Assembly: GCF_014189855.1 (NCBI RefSeq)
Contig: NZ_BJFN01000001.1
Span: 248,001 to 312,000, forward strand
Reading direction: 5' to 3'
Length of the DNA stretch: 64,000 nt
Source: Buttiauxella sp. A111
Lineage (GTDB): Bacteria; Pseudomonadota; Gammaproteobacteria; Enterobacterales; Enterobacteriaceae
The notes under the pieces are model-generated. The model worked only from the letters and a program-made list of their open reading frames with translations. It was not told the DNA's origin and ran no database searches. The position numbers and the translations under genes are program-made. Numbering within the stretch: position 1 is the first letter of the stretch; each line of letters starts with the position of its first letter. Positions 1 to 10,478 of the stretch are shown piece by piece.

Positions 1-1159
1 CGTCAGCTTCCATATCCTTGAGCGACTCGGCAACCACACCCACGTCAGAAGGACGAATAGCTTCGTGCGCTTCTTGTGAGTTTTCTTTGCTGGAGTACTG
101 GTTCGCGGCAGCTGGAAGATATTTCTTACCGAAATTCTCCTCGATATAGCCACGCACCATGCTCACTGCATCCTGGCTCAAGTTGGTTGAGTCGGTACGC
201 ATGTAAGTAATATGACCCGCTTCATACAGACGCTGAGCCATCATCATGGTTTTCTTCACGCCAAAACCAAGACGGGTACTTGCAGCCTGCTGCAACGTGG
301 AAGTAATAAACGGCGCACCAGGTTTGCTGCTGGTTGGTTTATCTTCACGCTCAAGCACGGAATAACGTGCTTTTTCCAGTTCGCTAACCGCAGACATGGT
401 CTGCTCGCGGTTAACCGGACGGAACGGTTTGTCTTTATGGTGGCTGACCTGAACCGGCAGACTGTCACCTTTCGGCGTGGTCAGATTCGCATCAACTTCC
501 CAATATTCTTCGGGTACGAACGCTTTAATTTCGCGTTCGCGGTCAACAACCAGACGCACAGCAACAGATTGAACGCGACCGGCAGATAAACCACGGGCAA
601 TTTTCTTCCACAGCAGTGGCGACACCATGTAACCCACAACGCGGTCCATAAAACGACGCGCTTGCTGTGCGTTAACACGGTCGATGTTCAATTCGCCCGG
701 CTTTTCAAATGCCTGTTGAATAGCATTTTTCGTAATTTCGTTAAACACAACGCGGCTATAGCGTGTGTCGTCGCCACCGATAACTTCCCGCAGGTGCCAT
801 GCAATGGCTTCCCCTTCGCGGTCAAGGTCGGTTGCGAGATAGATATGGTCTGCTTTTTCAGCCAGCGATTTCAGTTCTGAAACCACTTTTTCTTTACCAG
901 GCAGCACTTCGTATTGTGCTTCCCAGTTGTGCCATGGATCGACACCCATACGATTTACGAGCGCGCCGCGTTCATCCTTTTTGACCTTTTTGGTCCCTTT
1001 GGTCGAGGCGGAGTCAGCGCTCTTCTTGGTGGTTGATCCACTGGTCGGCAAATCGCGGATATGACCGACGCTGGATTTAACCACGTAGTCATTGCCGAGA
1101 TATTTGTTGATCGTTTTGGCTTTTGCCGGGGACTCAACGATGACGAGAGCTTTACCCAT
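1..1159 (-). CDS. topA: DNA topoisomerase I, N-terminal part (cut by window edge)
   Basis: TopA relaxes negatively supercoiled DNA by transient cleavage of one strand. About 386 N-terminal codons are present; the C-terminal zinc-ribbon half lies outside the window. The ATG is at 1159, preceded by AAGGTGAA. The Toprim domain is visible: [10 protein letters not shown] near the start with Glu9, and the TDLDREGEA motif with Asp111 and Asp113. The active-site tyrosine is codon 319 in the [10 protein letters not shown] context (bases 203-205), the same number as in E. coli. The gene is divergent from yciN, as in E. coli. Identity is certain; only truncation by the window edge limits the description. 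Confidence 0.97.
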   Translation of the reverse strand, partial: MGKALVIVESPAKAKTINKYLGNDYVVKSSVGHIRDLPTSGSTTKKSADSASTKGTKKVKKDERGALVNRMGVDPWHNWEAQYEVLPGKEKVVSELKSLAEKADHIYLATDLDREGEAIAWHLREVIGGDDTRYSRVVFNEITKNAIQQAFEKPGELNIDRVNAQQARRFMDRVVGYMVSPLLWKKIARGLSAGRVQSVAVRLVVDREREIKAFVPEEYWEVDANLTTPKGDSLPVQVSHHKDKPFRPVNREQTMSAVSELEKARYSVLEREDKPTSSKPGAPFITSTLQQAASTRLGFGVKKTMMMAQRLYEAGHITYMRTDSTNLSQDAVSMVRGYIEENFGKKYLPAAANQYSSKENSQEAHEAIRPSDVGVVAESLKDMEAD

Positions 1160-1561
1160 ATTCACCTTTACCTAATGTAATTCTTCCAGAAAACGTCGCA
1201 CGTTAGTTACACCTTCCACTGGCGACTCGCTTTTCTATATTGCGACAGCGTCAATGGATATCAACTCTTTTTTCATCATCAACCCGATTGCGCCAACATA
1301 CGCAGGTGATTGAGATAGCGAGCCTTTCACATTGGTGACATAGCACGACGTATGTTTGGTTGAATGTCAAGCAATTCCGTTGCCAGATTTGCGAAAGCGT
1401 CACACTCTACCTGATAAAATGAGTTAAGCAACTTTATTAGCATGCAACTTCGATTCCTGCCAGAACAGTAAACTGATTAAATCACCCGTGGTTTACAGGG
1501 AAATATTGCCCTTTGCAGTATAGCGGAAGTACACTACTGCCAGTTTTTAAAGGAGGAAATC
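1160..1561. promoter_or_regulatory. topA / yciN divergent control region
   Basis: This 402-base gap separates two divergent genes and must hold both promoters. E. coli topA is known to use several promoters with different sigma factors, so a long upstream region is expected. On the minus strand a TTGACA hexamer (1365-1370) could serve as a -35 for topA, but no convincing -10 follows at the right distance. A strong Shine-Dalgarno AAAGGAGG (1549-1556) precedes yciN. No coding potential or repeat was recognised. Confidence 0.5.
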
Positions 1562-1813
1562 ATGAAACCGACCACTCAACCTATCGATAAACAATCGCTA
1601 CTCGTTGAAGCCAACAAAGTCATCCGCGAACATGAAGATTTCATGCACGGAATGGAAGCAACGGATGTAGAGCAAAAAAACGGGGTGCTGGTGTTCAAAG
1701 GTGAATACTTCCTTGATGAGCAAGGCTTACCTACCGGGAAAAGCACCGCGATTTTTAATATGTTTAAGCATCTTGCGCATGTGTTTGCCGATAAATATCA
1801 CCTGCAAGATTAA
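1562..1813 (+). CDS. yciN: YciN family small protein (DUF2498)
   Basis: An 83-residue soluble protein of the enterobacterial YciN/DUF2498 family, whose function is not established. The ATG at 1562 follows an almost perfect AAAGGAGG Shine-Dalgarno with five bases of spacing. The protein is charged, with no signal peptide or membrane segment. It sits in its usual place, divergent from topA and convergent with sohB, and is closed by a strong bidirectional terminator. Family assignment is based on sequence resemblance and on the conserved neighbourhood. Confidence 0.9.
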   Translation: MKPTTQPIDKQSLLVEANKVIREHEDFMHGMEATDVEQKNGVLVFKGEYFLDEQGLPTGKSTAIFNMFKHLAHVFADKYHLQD

Positions 1814-1816
1814 AGT

Positions 1817-1850
1817 AAAAAACGAGGCCATTTGGCCTCGTTTTCATTTT
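1817..1850. terminator. Bidirectional terminator between yciN and sohB
   Basis: AACGAGGCCA and TGGCCTCGTT form a ten-pair stem with a two-base gap, flanked by an A run on the left and TTTTCATTTT on the right. It can therefore stop transcription from yciN (plus) and sohB (minus). Confidence 0.9.
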
Positions 1851-1864
1851 CAGTAATAATTTGC

Positions 1865-2914
1865 TTAGAGCAACGGTTTTTCACCACGTTGCCACCAGCG
1901 CAGCAACAGACTATCAATGCTATTTGCCGCACTCCCCGTAAAACGATCCATCATTTTTTTACGGCGCGTGTAGTGCACATTAATGACCTCATGATTTTTC
2001 ATCAGATTAATCAGTAAATCATCGCTGGTGCTTACCGCATCAATCAGTCCTTTCTCTAACGCTTGTGTACCGTACCAATGCTCGCCTGTGGCCACTGAAT
2101 CAATGTCCAGAGAAGGACGCATGTCATGCACAAACTGCTTAAACAACAGGTGAGTTTCATTCAGGTCTTCACGGAATTTCTCACGCCCCTGCTCGGTATT
2201 TTCACCAAACAGTGTCAATGTGCGTTTGTACTGCCCTGCAGTATGTAGCTCAACATCGATATCATTACGTTTTAGCAGGCGGTGAAAGTTTGGCACCTGC
2301 GCGACGACGCCAATTGAGCCAATAATAGAAAACGGGGCGGCGACAATTTTGTCTGCCACACACGCCATCATGTAACCCCCGCTGGCCGCGACTTTGTCCA
2401 CAGCGACAGTCAGACGCACTTTGTTGTCACGCAGACGCTGTAATTGCGAAGCCGCAAGTCCATATCCATGTACGACGCCACCAGGGCTTTCCAGCCTCAA
2501 CAGAACCTCATCCTCAGGTTTCACCACGGCTAACACTGCCGTTATCTCTTCACGCAAAGAAGTGACTTCGTGGGCATCCATACTCCCTTTAAAATCCAAC
2601 ACATAAAGCGTTGGTTTATCGGAAATAACCTTTTCACCCCGTTTAGCACGTGCTTTAGCCTGTTTTGCTTCGAGTTTGTGTTTTTTCTTCTCAGCTTTAT
2701 GCCAGATTTTTTGCTGATGGCTGTCGAGCCTTGCCACCTGCATTTCTTCCTGCATTTCCTGGTACTGTTCACTTAAATTGGTGAGCCGTAATTCCCCACG
2801 CTGATGTTTTTTACGCCCAGCCACATTCACGATAATCGTGACAAGAATGCCAATAGCAGCAACGACAGTGACAATTTTTGCCAAAAACAGCCCATAGTTT
2901 GCAATTAGATCCAC
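1865..2914 (-). CDS. sohB: SohB, inner-membrane S49 family protease
   Basis: A 349-residue S49 (SppA-like) peptidase, the expected length for SohB. An N-terminal membrane anchor (about residues 5-32) is followed by a basic, coiled segment (40-95) and the S49 catalytic fold. The likely nucleophile is Ser178 in KVAASGGYMMA and the catalytic base is Lys231 in AGQYKRTLT, so it should use a Ser-Lys dyad on the periplasmic side. E. coli sohB is known as a multicopy suppressor of degP (htrA) mutants; its substrate is unknown. Convergent with yciN and divergent from yciK. Confidence 0.95.
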   Translation of the reverse strand: MDLIANYGLFLAKIVTVVAAIGILVTIIVNVAGRKKHQRGELRLTNLSEQYQEMQEEMQVARLDSHQQKIWHKAEKKKHKLEAKQAKARAKRGEKVISDKPTLYVLDFKGSMDAHEVTSLREEITAVLAVVKPEDEVLLRLESPGGVVHGYGLAASQLQRLRDNKVRLTVAVDKVAASGGYMMACVADKIVAAPFSIIGSIGVVAQVPNFHRLLKRNDIDVELHTAGQYKRTLTLFGENTEQGREKFREDLNETHLLFKQFVHDMRPSLDIDSVATGEHWYGTQALEKGLIDAVSTSDDLLINLMKNHEVINVHYTRRKKMMDRFTGSAANSIDSLLLRWWQRGEKPLL

Positions 2915-3185
2915 GCTTTCCGCCTTCCATTCAGAGCATTAAATACCTGGCGCCCAGTGTAACCGAGCGCTGATTCCACGTCTGCAACCAACTATAAATG
3001 CTGCGAGGCGCATTCCTGAACGGCTTTAGCAAAATGAAACTTTTGCAAAATGTTAATCAAAGGTATTGTCTCCTGTTGCCTGATTGAAATAACCAGCCCT
3101 TTCAGGCATAAAGCCTAAAGGCTAAGTAAACCCAGGCATTTCTGAGAATTAAGACGCGAGCTTTGCATCGCGCGAGGAGTTGAAA

Positions 3186-3947
3186 GTGCACTATCAACCG
3201 AAAACCGACTTACTGCAAAATCGCATCATCTTAGTGACAGGTGCCAGTGATGGCATCGGACGAGAAGCCGCCTTAACCTATGCTCGTTACGGGGCAAGCC
3301 TCGTGCTGTTAGGTCGTAATGAGGATAAATTACGTACCACAGCCCAGGAGATCACCACCCGCTACGGGGGCCAACCGCATTGGTTCGTGCTGGATTTTGC
3401 CACCGCTACACCTGAAAATTGTCAGCATCTGGCACAAAAACTGTCAGGGCTAATCCCTCGTTTGGACGGCGTTTTACACAATGCCGGGATCCTCGGCGAT
3501 GTTCGGCCAATGGATGAGCAAGATCCGCAAACGTGGCAAAACGTCATGCAAGTTAATGTCAATGTCACCTTTTTCCTGACTCAGGCTCTGCTTCCTTTAT
3601 TACTGAAATCAGATTCAGGGTCGCTGGTGTTTACCAGTTCCAGCGTCGGCCGCCAGGGGCGAGCGGGTTGGGGAGCTTACGCAGCGTCGAAATTCGCCAC
3701 TGAGGGAATGATGCAGGTGTTGGCCGAGGAATATAAACAACAGAATCTGCGCGTAAATTGTATTAATCCAGGCGGAACACGTACCGCAATGCGCGCCAGT
3801 GCATTTCCAACCGAAGACCCCGAAAAACTGAAAACGCCACGAGATTTGATGCCGCTTTATTTATGGCTGATGGGTGATGATAGTCGCCGTAAAACAGGCA
3901 TGAGCTTTGATGCACAACCCAACCGTAAACCAGGAATTTCCGAATGA
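3186..3947 (+). CDS. yciK: YciK, short-chain dehydrogenase/reductase
   Basis: A 253-residue SDR oxidoreductase of unknown substrate. It has the NAD(P)-binding TGASDGIG motif near residue 18, HNAG in place of the usual NNAG, and a catalytic Ser plus YAASK (Tyr-x3-Lys). I use the GTG at 3186 because it restores the conserved start (M-H-Y-Q-P-K) and stands seven bases after GAGGAG; a TTG two codons earlier is possible but overlaps that site. It overlaps btuR by ATGA, so the two genes are translationally coupled, as in E. coli. Confidence 0.93.
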   Translation: MHYQPKTDLLQNRIILVTGASDGIGREAALTYARYGASLVLLGRNEDKLRTTAQEITTRYGGQPHWFVLDFATATPENCQHLAQKLSGLIPRLDGVLHNAGILGDVRPMDEQDPQTWQNVMQVNVNVTFFLTQALLPLLLKSDSGSLVFTSSSVGRQGRAGWGAYAASKFATEGMMQVLAEEYKQQNLRVNCINPGGTRTAMRASAFPTEDPEKLKTPRDLMPLYLWLMGDDSRRKTGMSFDAQPNRKPGISE

Positions 3948-4534
3948 GTGAAGATCGTTATCAACAACGCCAGCAGCGACAAAAAGAAAAAGTAGACGCG
4001 CGTGTGGCTGCAGCACAAGAAGAACGCGGCATTTTAATTGTCTTTACCGGAAACGGGAAAGGTAAAACCACCGCTGCGTTTGGCACGGCTTCGCGCGCGG
4101 TAGGACACGGTAAAAAAGTCGGCGTCATCCAGTTCATAAAAGGCCAATGGCCGAATGGGGAACGTAATTTACTCGAACCCTTGGGTGTCGAGTTTCAGGT
4201 AATGGCGACAGGTTTTACCTGGGACACACAAAACCGCGAAACCGATACCGCCGCCTGTATGGAAGTGTGGCAGCATGCAAAACGTATGCTCGCTGATAGC
4301 TCACTTGATATGGTTATCCTCGACGAAATCACTTACATGGTGGCTTACGATTACTTACCGCTTGAAGAGGTGCTAGCCGCACTGACACAACGTCCAGAGC
4401 ACCAAACAGTGATTCTGACTGGTCGTGGATGTCATCGGGATATTCTTGAAGTCGCTGATACGGTCAGTGAATTACGACCGGTTAAGCACGCATTTGATGC
4501 AGGCGTCAAAGCGCAAATCGGTATCGATTATTAA
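3944..4534 (+). CDS. btuR: Cob(I)yrinic acid a,c-diamide adenosyltransferase
   Basis: BtuR (CobA/CobO family) transfers the adenosyl group of ATP to the cobalt of reduced corrinoids, giving the adenosylcobalamin form. The 196-residue protein has the typical N-terminal P-loop GNGKGKTTAA (about residues 36-45) and the ILDEI motif near residue 125. It is coupled to yciK through an ATGA overlap and closed by a perfect hairpin terminator. It acts in corrinoid salvage; no other cobalamin gene is in the window. Confidence 0.96.
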   Translation: MSEDRYQQRQQRQKEKVDARVAAAQEERGILIVFTGNGKGKTTAAFGTASRAVGHGKKVGVIQFIKGQWPNGERNLLEPLGVEFQVMATGFTWDTQNRETDTAACMEVWQHAKRMLADSSLDMVILDEITYMVAYDYLPLEEVLAALTQRPEHQTVILTGRGCHRDILEVADTVSELRPVKHAFDAGVKAQIGIDY

Positions 4535-4563
4535 AAAAAACCCCTCAGCTGAGGGGTTTGATT
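4535..4563. terminator. Bidirectional terminator between btuR and rluB
   Basis: CCCCTCAGCTGAGGGG (4541-4556) is a perfect 16-base palindrome with eight A residues on the left and TTT plus a T-rich stretch on the right. It serves both convergent genes. Confidence 0.93.
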
Positions 4564-4565
4564 TT

Positions 4566-5444
4566 TTAGCTGCTGCGTCCACCGCGGCGGCCACCACCCG
4601 TGACTTGGGTGTGGCGTTTTACCGCACGACGAATTTGATTCGCCTTCATGCGACGACGGTCTTTTTCAACCGCAACTTTACTTTCTGTCTCTTCTGGCAA
4701 CTCTACCAATTTACGCAGGTAGTTAGTCGGAGCCAAATCGAGTTCAGTGTAACCACCACGCGGCAGGCCTTTTGGCAACTGAATGTCACCGTAACGCACA
4801 CGGATCAAACGGCTAACCTGTACACCGACTGCTTCCCAAAGACGGCGAACTTCACGGTTGCGGCCTTCGGTCAGAGTCACGTTGTACCATTGGTTAATAC
4901 CTTCACCACCGGTAAACTTGATGGTTTTGAACGCTGCTGGGCCATCTTCAAGCTGAACGCCACGCGCCAGTTGTTTCACTTTGTCTTCGTCAACCTGACC
5001 GAATACACGCACAGCATATTCACGTTCAACTTCACGGCTTGGGTGCATCAGGCGGTTTGCCAGCTCACCGTCAGTTGTGAATAACAGCAGTCCGCAGGTA
5101 TTTACATCCAGACGACCGACTGCAATCCAGCGTGCACCACGCAGTTTGGGTAAACGGTCAAATACCGTTGGACGCCCTTCCGGGTCATTACGTGTACACA
5201 ATTCACCTTCCGGCTTGTAGTACGCCAGTACGCGGCAAATCTGTTCTGCGGATTCTTTAATAGAGATCAGGTGACCATCGATACGAATTTTCAGGGCCTG
5301 AGTCACTTCAACACGGTCGCCCAGCGTGGCAACTTTGCCATCCACACTAACGCGGCCTGCGGAGATAATGGTTTCAATTTCACGGCGTGAACCGTGGCCG
5401 GCGCGAGCCAGGACTTTTTGTAACTTTTCGCTCTTATCGCTCAT
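4566..5444 (-). CDS. rluB: 23S rRNA pseudouridine(2605) synthase RluB
   Basis: A 292-residue RsuA-family pseudouridine synthase. An N-terminal S4 RNA-binding domain (about residues 7-60) precedes the catalytic domain, with the nucleophilic Asp113 in the GRLDVNT motif. The basic C-terminal tail ends in Gly/Arg-rich repeats, as in E. coli RluB. The enzyme isomerises U2605 in the 23S peptidyl-transferase region. Length agrees with the family. It is followed by the shared btuR terminator and preceded by a 95-base gap to yciO that should hold its promoter. Confidence 0.96.
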   Translation of the reverse strand: MSDKSEKLQKVLARAGHGSRREIETIISAGRVSVDGKVATLGDRVEVTQALKIRIDGHLISIKESAEQICRVLAYYKPEGELCTRNDPEGRPTVFDRLPKLRGARWIAVGRLDVNTCGLLLFTTDGELANRLMHPSREVEREYAVRVFGQVDEDKVKQLARGVQLEDGPAAFKTIKFTGGEGINQWYNVTLTEGRNREVRRLWEAVGVQVSRLIRVRYGDIQLPKGLPRGGYTELDLAPTNYLRKLVELPEETESKVAVEKDRRRMKANQIRRAVKRHTQVTGGGRRGGRSS

Positions 5445-5539
5445 TGAGCTTCCTCGGGTGTCGCCTTCACAGGCGTCGAATTGGGATAATGGGGCACATC
5501 AGCCCCATTTTAGGCCGGACAGTATAGCCGTAGACGCAC

Positions 5540-6160
5540 TTATAAGAAAGGTTTAGCGTCACCCACGCCTTCGCGGATAACCACTGGTGCATCATCGGTT
5601 AAATCCACTACGGTCGTGGGTTGCTGACCAAGATATCCACCGTGGATAACCAAATCGACTACCTTCTCAAGACGATCTTTAATTTCTTCCGGATCTGACT
5701 CCGTAAATTCGCTGCCAGGTAACATCAGCGAAGTCGATAACATAGGCTCGTTCAACACTTCCAGAAGCGCTAACGCTATAGGATTGGAAGGTACGCGCAA
5801 ACCGATGGTCTTACGTTTTTCCTGCAACAAACGTCGCGGGACTTCTTTGGTGCCTTTCAGAATAAATGTGTAATTACCCGGCGTGTTATTTTTGATTAAG
5901 CGAAACGCCACGTTATCCACAAATGCGTAGGTCGAAAGCTCCGATAAATCCCGGCACATTAAGGTGAAATTGTGTCCATCGGGTAACTGACGAATACGAC
6001 AAATACGTTCCATTGCCGATTTATCTTCAATTTTACAGCCCAACGCATAACCCGAATCGGTTGGGTAAACAATAACGCCGCCCTTGCGAACTATCTCCAC
6101 CGCCTGATTAATCAGGCGCTGCTGGGGATTATCTGGATGAATATAGAAAAATTGACTCAT
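5540..6160 (-). CDS. yciO: YciO, YrdC/Sua5-like protein
   Basis: A 206-residue single-domain member of the YrdC/TsaC/Sua5 family, whose better known members make threonylcarbamoyl-AMP for tRNA t6A. YciO is a paralogue whose cellular role is not settled. The conserved ATP/RNA-binding features are visible: [14 protein letters not shown] near residue 30, IRQLP near 56, and the [13 protein letters not shown] segment. It overlaps trpH by ATGA, so the pair is translationally coupled. Confidence 0.93.
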   Translation of the reverse strand: MSQFFYIHPDNPQQRLINQAVEIVRKGGVIVYPTDSGYALGCKIEDKSAMERICRIRQLPDGHNFTLMCRDLSELSTYAFVDNVAFRLIKNNTPGNYTFILKGTKEVPRRLLQEKRKTIGLRVPSNPIALALLEVLNEPMLSTSLMLPGSEFTESDPEEIKDRLEKVVDLVIHGGYLGQQPTTVVDLTDDAPVVIREGVGDAKPFL

Positions 6161-7038
6161 ACTGCCCTCTCTTTTGCGATGTGGCTGCTACCCCAATTCT
6201 GCCAGACAGGTTCTACACCTGCCGGTAGCCAAAGCTTGCGTCCAAGCTCTATCCACGCACACGGCATATGGAAATCGGAGCCCTGCGATGCCAGCAAATT
6301 AAACTGCTGGGCATAGCTGGCAAGTTGGGTACGCTCATTTGGGGCTTGCTGACACTGCGCGACTTCCATAGCATCGCCACCACTTTCGGCAAACTGCGCC
6401 AGCAATCTTTTCAGCCATTTAGCCGTCAGGTCATAACGGCCTGGATGTGCCAGAACCGCCTGCCCGCCAGAATGATGAATCACATCAATAGCTTGTTCTA
6501 TTGTACACCACTGAGGCGGAACGTAACCGGTTTTCCCTTTTGCGAGATACTTCTTAAACACGTCAGCCATATTATTGGCTTTACCGCACTCCACCAGGAA
6601 ACGCGCGAAATGTCCGCGAGTCACTTCTCCTCCGTTGGCATGGCGCATCGCCCCCTCAAGTGCCCCAGGGATGTGCGCTTTTTCAAGCCGCTCAGCAATT
6701 AACGCCGCACGTTGTACACGTCGCTCGCTTTGCTGGGCCAGAAACGCGGTCAGCGCCGGATGATGTTCATCAACACCTAAGCCAACGATATGGATTTCAT
6801 GGTTTTCCCAAAGGGTGGAGATCTCCACGCCACTGATTAAACGCAAAGGTAGCTGGAGGCGTGATATCGCTTCCCTTGCCGCAGCAATTCCGGCTACTGT
6901 GTCATGGTCAGTAATGGCCAGAATACCAACACGCATATCCACAGCACGTTGCACCAGCGCCTCAGGTGTTAGCAGGCCATCTGACGCAGTGGTATGGCTA
7001 TGTAAGTCGTAAATCACCGCAAGTGTTGGTTCGCTCAA
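6157..7038 (-). CDS. trpH: RNase AM / 5'-3' exonuclease of the PHP family (TrpH, Rnm)
   Basis: A 293-residue PHP-domain phosphoesterase. Metal-binding motifs are in order: [11 protein letters not shown] with His13, His15 and Asp20, then ITDHDT, GVEIST, HPGRYD and GSDFHMP. The E. coli homologue is a 5'-3' exoribonuclease that matures the 5' ends of rRNA and also degrades small oligonucleotides. Despite the name it has no role in tryptophan synthesis; it only lies divergent from the trp operon. It heads the trpH-yciO unit. Confidence 0.95.
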   Translation of the reverse strand: MSEPTLAVIYDLHSHTTASDGLLTPEALVQRAVDMRVGILAITDHDTVAGIAAAREAISRLQLPLRLISGVEISTLWENHEIHIVGLGVDEHHPALTAFLAQQSERRVQRAALIAERLEKAHIPGALEGAMRHANGGEVTRGHFARFLVECGKANNMADVFKKYLAKGKTGYVPPQWCTIEQAIDVIHHSGGQAVLAHPGRYDLTAKWLKRLLAQFAESGGDAMEVAQCQQAPNERTQLASYAQQFNLLASQGSDFHMPCAWIELGRKLWLPAGVEPVWQNWGSSHIAKERAV

Positions 7039-7113
7039 AATGGCTCCGGTTGTGCTAATAAAAGAAAAACGCCGCTCATGATAACGATATTCACTGATAA
7101 CTAAAAATCGCTA

Positions 7114-7146
7114 TTGACTTTGATTCATTGAACTAGTTAACTAGTA
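7114..7146 (+). promoter_or_regulatory. trp operon promoter and TrpR operator
   Basis: The -35 hexamer TTGACT (7114-7119), a 17-base spacer and the -10 hexamer TTAACT (7137-7142) match the E. coli trp promoter layout. The -10 lies inside the perfect palindrome ACTAGTTAACTAGT (7132-7145), the TrpR operator core, so repressor with bound tryptophan would block RNA polymerase directly. Confidence 0.95.
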
Positions 7147-7176
7147 CGCAAGTTCACACGATAAAGGTATCTGAAA

Positions 7177-7221
7177 ATGAAAGCGATAATCCGCATGCAC
7201 AGCTGGTGGCGTACTTCCTGA
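7177..7221 (+). CDS. trpL: trp operon leader peptide
   Basis: A 14-codon ORF reading MKAIIRMHSWWRTS with tandem Trp codons at 10-11, the same length and Trp position as the E. coli leader (which differs at residues 5-9). It follows AAAGGTATCTGAAA. Ribosome stalling at the Trp codons when charged tRNA-Trp is scarce would favour the antiterminator and allow transcription of trpE. Confidence 0.96.
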   Translation: MKAIIRMHSWWRTS

Positions 7222-7265
7222 AAACGGGCAGTGTAATCGCTATGGCTGTAATTCAGCCCAGATAC

Positions 7266-7296
7266 CAGGCCCGCCAACTAAGCGGGCCTTTTTTTG
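7266..7296 (+). terminator. trp attenuator
   Basis: GGCCCGC (7268-7274) pairs with GCGGGCC (7282-7288), followed by seven T residues. It lies 46 bases after the trpL stop and just before trpE, the position of the classic 3:4 attenuator hairpin. GGGCAGTGTAATCGC upstream provides the competing leader segments. Confidence 0.94.
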
Positions 7297-7317
7297 AACA
7301 AAATATGAGAGCAGAAC

Positions 7318-8880
7318 ATGCAAACACAAAAACCAGCGCTCGAATTACTGATTAATGACGCGCCATATCGGGATAACCCAACGGCAGTATTCCATCAACT
7401 GTGTGGTGCTCGCCCGGCAACCTTGCTGCTCGAATCCGCCGATATCGACAGCAAAAACGATTTGAAAAGCCTGCTGTTAGTCGACAGCGCACTACGCATT
7501 ACCGCATTAGGTGACACCGTCACCATTCACGCACTTTCAGAGAACGGCGCTTCACTGCTCCCTCTGCTTGATGCCGCACTGCCTGCCGGTGTTGAAAACG
7601 AACACTCTCCTCAAGGCCGCGTACTGCGCTTCCCGGCGGTTAGCTCGCTACTCGATGAAGATGCGCGTCTGTGTTCACTGTCAGTATTTGACGCGTTCCG
7701 CCTGATGCAGGAACTGGTTACTGTGCCGGAAGACGAGCGCGAAGCCATGTTCTTCGGCGGTTTATTTGCCTATGACCTGGTCGCAGGGTTTGAAGCACTG
7801 CCAACCCTTGAGCAAGATAACAATTGCCCTGACTACTGTTTCTATTTGGCAGAAACACTGCTGGTTATCGATCATCAGAAAAAGAGCACCCGTATCCAGG
7901 CCAGCTTATTTACTCCATCAGCTTCAGAAAAACAGCGTTTGATTCAGCGTGCTGCACAACTGAGTAAGCAAATGCAGCAAGAGCCCGCTGCATTGCCCGT
8001 GCAGAAAGTTGAGCACATGACCTGCGAGTGCAACCAGAGCGATGAAGAATTTGGCGACGTGGTGCGCAAAATGCAAAAAGCGATTCGCATCGGTGAAATT
8101 TTCCAGGTCGTTCCTTCTCGCCGTTTCTCACTGCCGTGCCCTTCTCCACTTGCGGCTTACCAGACGCTGAAGAAGAGCAACCCAAGCCCGTACATGTTCT
8201 TCATGCAGGATAACGACTTCACGCTGTTTGGCGCATCGCCTGAAAGTTCACTTAAGTATGATGCGACATCGCGTCAGATTGAAATCTATCCCATTGCCGG
8301 TACTCGCCCACGTGGTCGTCGTGCTGACGGTTCTCTTGACCGCGATCTGGATAGCCGCATTGAACTGGAAATGCGTACCGACCATAAAGAGATGTCCGAA
8401 CACCTTATGTTGGTTGACCTGGCGCGTAACGACCTGGCGCGCATTTGTACCCCGGGCAGCCGTTATGCTGCTGACCTGACTAAAGTCGACCGCTACTCCT
8501 TTGTGATGCACCTGGTTTCTCGCGTTGTCGGTGAATTGCGTAACGATCTCGACGTACTGCACGCCTACCGCGCCTGCATGAATATGGGCACCCTGAGCGG
8601 CGCGCCAAAAGTCCGTGCGATGCAATTGATTGCCAAAGCGGAAGGCGTTCGTCGCGGCAGCTACGGTGGTGCTGTGGGTTATTTCACTGCTCATGGCGAT
8701 TTGGATACCTGCATCGTCATCCGCTCCGCCTACGTTGAAAATGGTATTGCCACCGTTCAGGCGGGCGCTGGTGTGGTACTGGATTCTGTACCACAGTCCG
8801 AAGCTGACGAAACCCGCAACAAAGCCCGCGCTGTACTGCGCGCCATTGCCGCCGCGCATCACGCACAGGAGATTTTCTGA
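7318..8880 (+). CDS. trpE: Anthranilate synthase component I
   Basis: TrpE converts chorismate to anthranilate using ammonia or the amidotransferase of TrpD. The 520-residue protein has the tryptophan feedback-site motif LLLESAD with Ser40, and the chorismate-binding C-terminal domain with [27 protein letters not shown] and GAPKVRAM segments. It is the first structural gene of the operon. Its TGA stop overlaps the trpD ATG by one base (TGATG), giving tight coupling of the two subunits. Confidence 0.98.
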   Translation: MQTQKPALELLINDAPYRDNPTAVFHQLCGARPATLLLESADIDSKNDLKSLLLVDSALRITALGDTVTIHALSENGASLLPLLDAALPAGVENEHSPQGRVLRFPAVSSLLDEDARLCSLSVFDAFRLMQELVTVPEDEREAMFFGGLFAYDLVAGFEALPTLEQDNNCPDYCFYLAETLLVIDHQKKSTRIQASLFTPSASEKQRLIQRAAQLSKQMQQEPAALPVQKVEHMTCECNQSDEEFGDVVRKMQKAIRIGEIFQVVPSRRFSLPCPSPLAAYQTLKKSNPSPYMFFMQDNDFTLFGASPESSLKYDATSRQIEIYPIAGTRPRGRRADGSLDRDLDSRIELEMRTDHKEMSEHLMLVDLARNDLARICTPGSRYAADLTKVDRYSFVMHLVSRVVGELRNDLDVLHAYRACMNMGTLSGAPKVRAMQLIAKAEGVRRGSYGGAVGYFTAHGDLDTCIVIRSAYVENGIATVQAGAGVVLDSVPQSEADETRNKARAVLRAIAAAHHAQEIF

Positions 8881-10475
8881 TGGCTGACATTCTGCTGCTC
8901 GATAACATCGACTCGTTCACCTACAACCTGGCCGATCAATTGCGTGCCAATGGTCACAATGTCGTTATTTATCGTAATCACGTTCCTGCGCAGACCTTAA
9001 TTGAACGTCTGGCGACTATGGACAACCCCGTACTGATGCTTTCTCCAGGCCCTGGTGCGCCAAGTGAAGCAGGTTGCATGCCCGAACTGTTAACGCGACT
9101 GCGTGGCAAATTGCCGATTATTGGTATTTGTCTTGGCCACCAGGCGATTGTTGAAGCATATGGCGGATATGTCGGCCAGGCGGGCGAAATCCTGCATGGT
9201 AAAGCGTCGATCATTTCACATGATGGCGAGGCGATGTTCGCAGGTTTACCTAACCCACTCCCTGTTGCGCGCTACCATTCGTTAGTCGGCAGCAACATTC
9301 CAGCGGGTTTGACCATCAACGCCCATTTTGATGGCATGGTCATGGCCGTACGCCACGATGCTGACCGTGTATGTGGATTCCAGTTCCACCCGGAATCTAT
9401 CCTCACCACGCATGGTGCTCGTCTGCTTGAGCAAACCCTCGACTGGGCGCTGCTGAAGTTAAAGCAGGCCAACACGCTGCAACCGATTCTCGACAAACTT
9501 TACCAGGCGCAAACTCTGAGCCGTGAAGAAAGCCACCAGCTTTTTGCCGCTATCGTGCGTGGCGAGCTGAAGCCAGAACAACTGGCAGCGGCCCTGGTCA
9601 GTATGAAAGTCCGCGGTGAGCATCCGAACGAAATCGCAGGCGCAGCCACTGCGTTGCTTGAAGCTGCAGCACCATTCCCAAGCCCTGACTATCCGTTTGC
9701 CGACATCGTCGGAACCGGTGGAGACGGCAGCAACAGCATTAATATCTCCACCGCCAGCGCATTTGTTGCTGCTGCGGTCGGATTGAAAGTGGCCAAACAC
9801 GGTAACCGCAGCGTTTCCAGTAAATCGGGTTCATCAGACTTATTAGCCGCATTTGGGATCAACCTCGAAATGAGTGCTGAAACTTCGCGCAAAGCATTAG
9901 ATGAATTGGGCGTTTGCTTCCTGTTTGCACCGAAATACCACACCGGTTTCCGACATGCGATGCCCGTGCGCCAACAGTTAAAGACGCGTACCCTGTTTAA
10001 CGTATTGGGGCCATTGATAAACCCCGCGCATCCGCAAATGGCATTGATCGGCGTTTACAGCGCAGAACTGGTTCTGCCCATTGCAGAAACTCTCCGCGTG
10101 CTGGGTTACAAACGTGCAGCAGTCGTACACAGCGGCGGAATGGATGAAGTTTCTCTGCACGCCACGACGCAAGTTGCTGAACTGCACGACGGGGAAATCA
10201 AAAGTTATCAACTGGAAGCCGCAGACTTTGGCCTACCTGCCTATCATCAGGATCAGCTTGCAGGCGGCACACCGGAAGAAAACCGTGACATTCTCACCCG
10301 CCTGTTACAAGGTAAAGGTGAGACCGCTCATGAGTCTGCAGTCGCGGCAAACGTCGCCATGTTGATGCGTCTGCATGGACAAGAAGATCTTAAAGAGAAT
10401 GCACAACGAGTGCTGGAAGTGCTGCGCAGCGGCGCGGCATACGACCGGGTAACAGCACTGGCAGGAAGAGGATAA
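8880..10475 (+). CDS. trpD: Fused anthranilate synthase amidotransferase / anthranilate phosphoribosyltransferase
   Basis: A 531-residue TrpGD fusion, typical of Enterobacteriaceae. Residues 1 to about 195 form a class I glutamine amidotransferase with the nucleophile Cys84 in GICLGHQ and the His-x-Glu of FQFHPES. The remainder is the phosphoribosyltransferase, with the PRPP loop [14 protein letters not shown] near residue 280 and [13 protein letters not shown]. It therefore supplies ammonia to TrpE and makes phosphoribosyl-anthranilate. One-base overlap with trpE, three-base gap to trpC. Confidence 0.98.
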   Translation: MADILLLDNIDSFTYNLADQLRANGHNVVIYRNHVPAQTLIERLATMDNPVLMLSPGPGAPSEAGCMPELLTRLRGKLPIIGICLGHQAIVEAYGGYVGQAGEILHGKASIISHDGEAMFAGLPNPLPVARYHSLVGSNIPAGLTINAHFDGMVMAVRHDADRVCGFQFHPESILTTHGARLLEQTLDWALLKLKQANTLQPILDKLYQAQTLSREESHQLFAAIVRGELKPEQLAAALVSMKVRGEHPNEIAGAATALLEAAAPFPSPDYPFADIVGTGGDGSNSINISTASAFVAAAVGLKVAKHGNRSVSSKSGSSDLLAAFGINLEMSAETSRKALDELGVCFLFAPKYHTGFRHAMPVRQQLKTRTLFNVLGPLINPAHPQMALIGVYSAELVLPIAETLRVLGYKRAAVVHSGGMDEVSLHATTQVAELHDGEIKSYQLEAADFGLPAYHQDQLAGGTPEENRDILTRLLQGKGETAHESAVAANVAMLMRLHGQEDLKENAQRVLEVLRSGAAYDRVTALAGRG

Positions 10476-10478
10476 GTC

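Noticed and set aside
212-1137. Several plus- and minus-strand ORFs of 60-125 codons
   Set aside because: They lie opposite or in other frames of topA, whose motifs and active-site tyrosine are clear.
8248-8862. A 204-codon minus-strand ORF inside trpE
   Set aside because: It is a shadow of the trpE coding frame with no ribosome site or homology.
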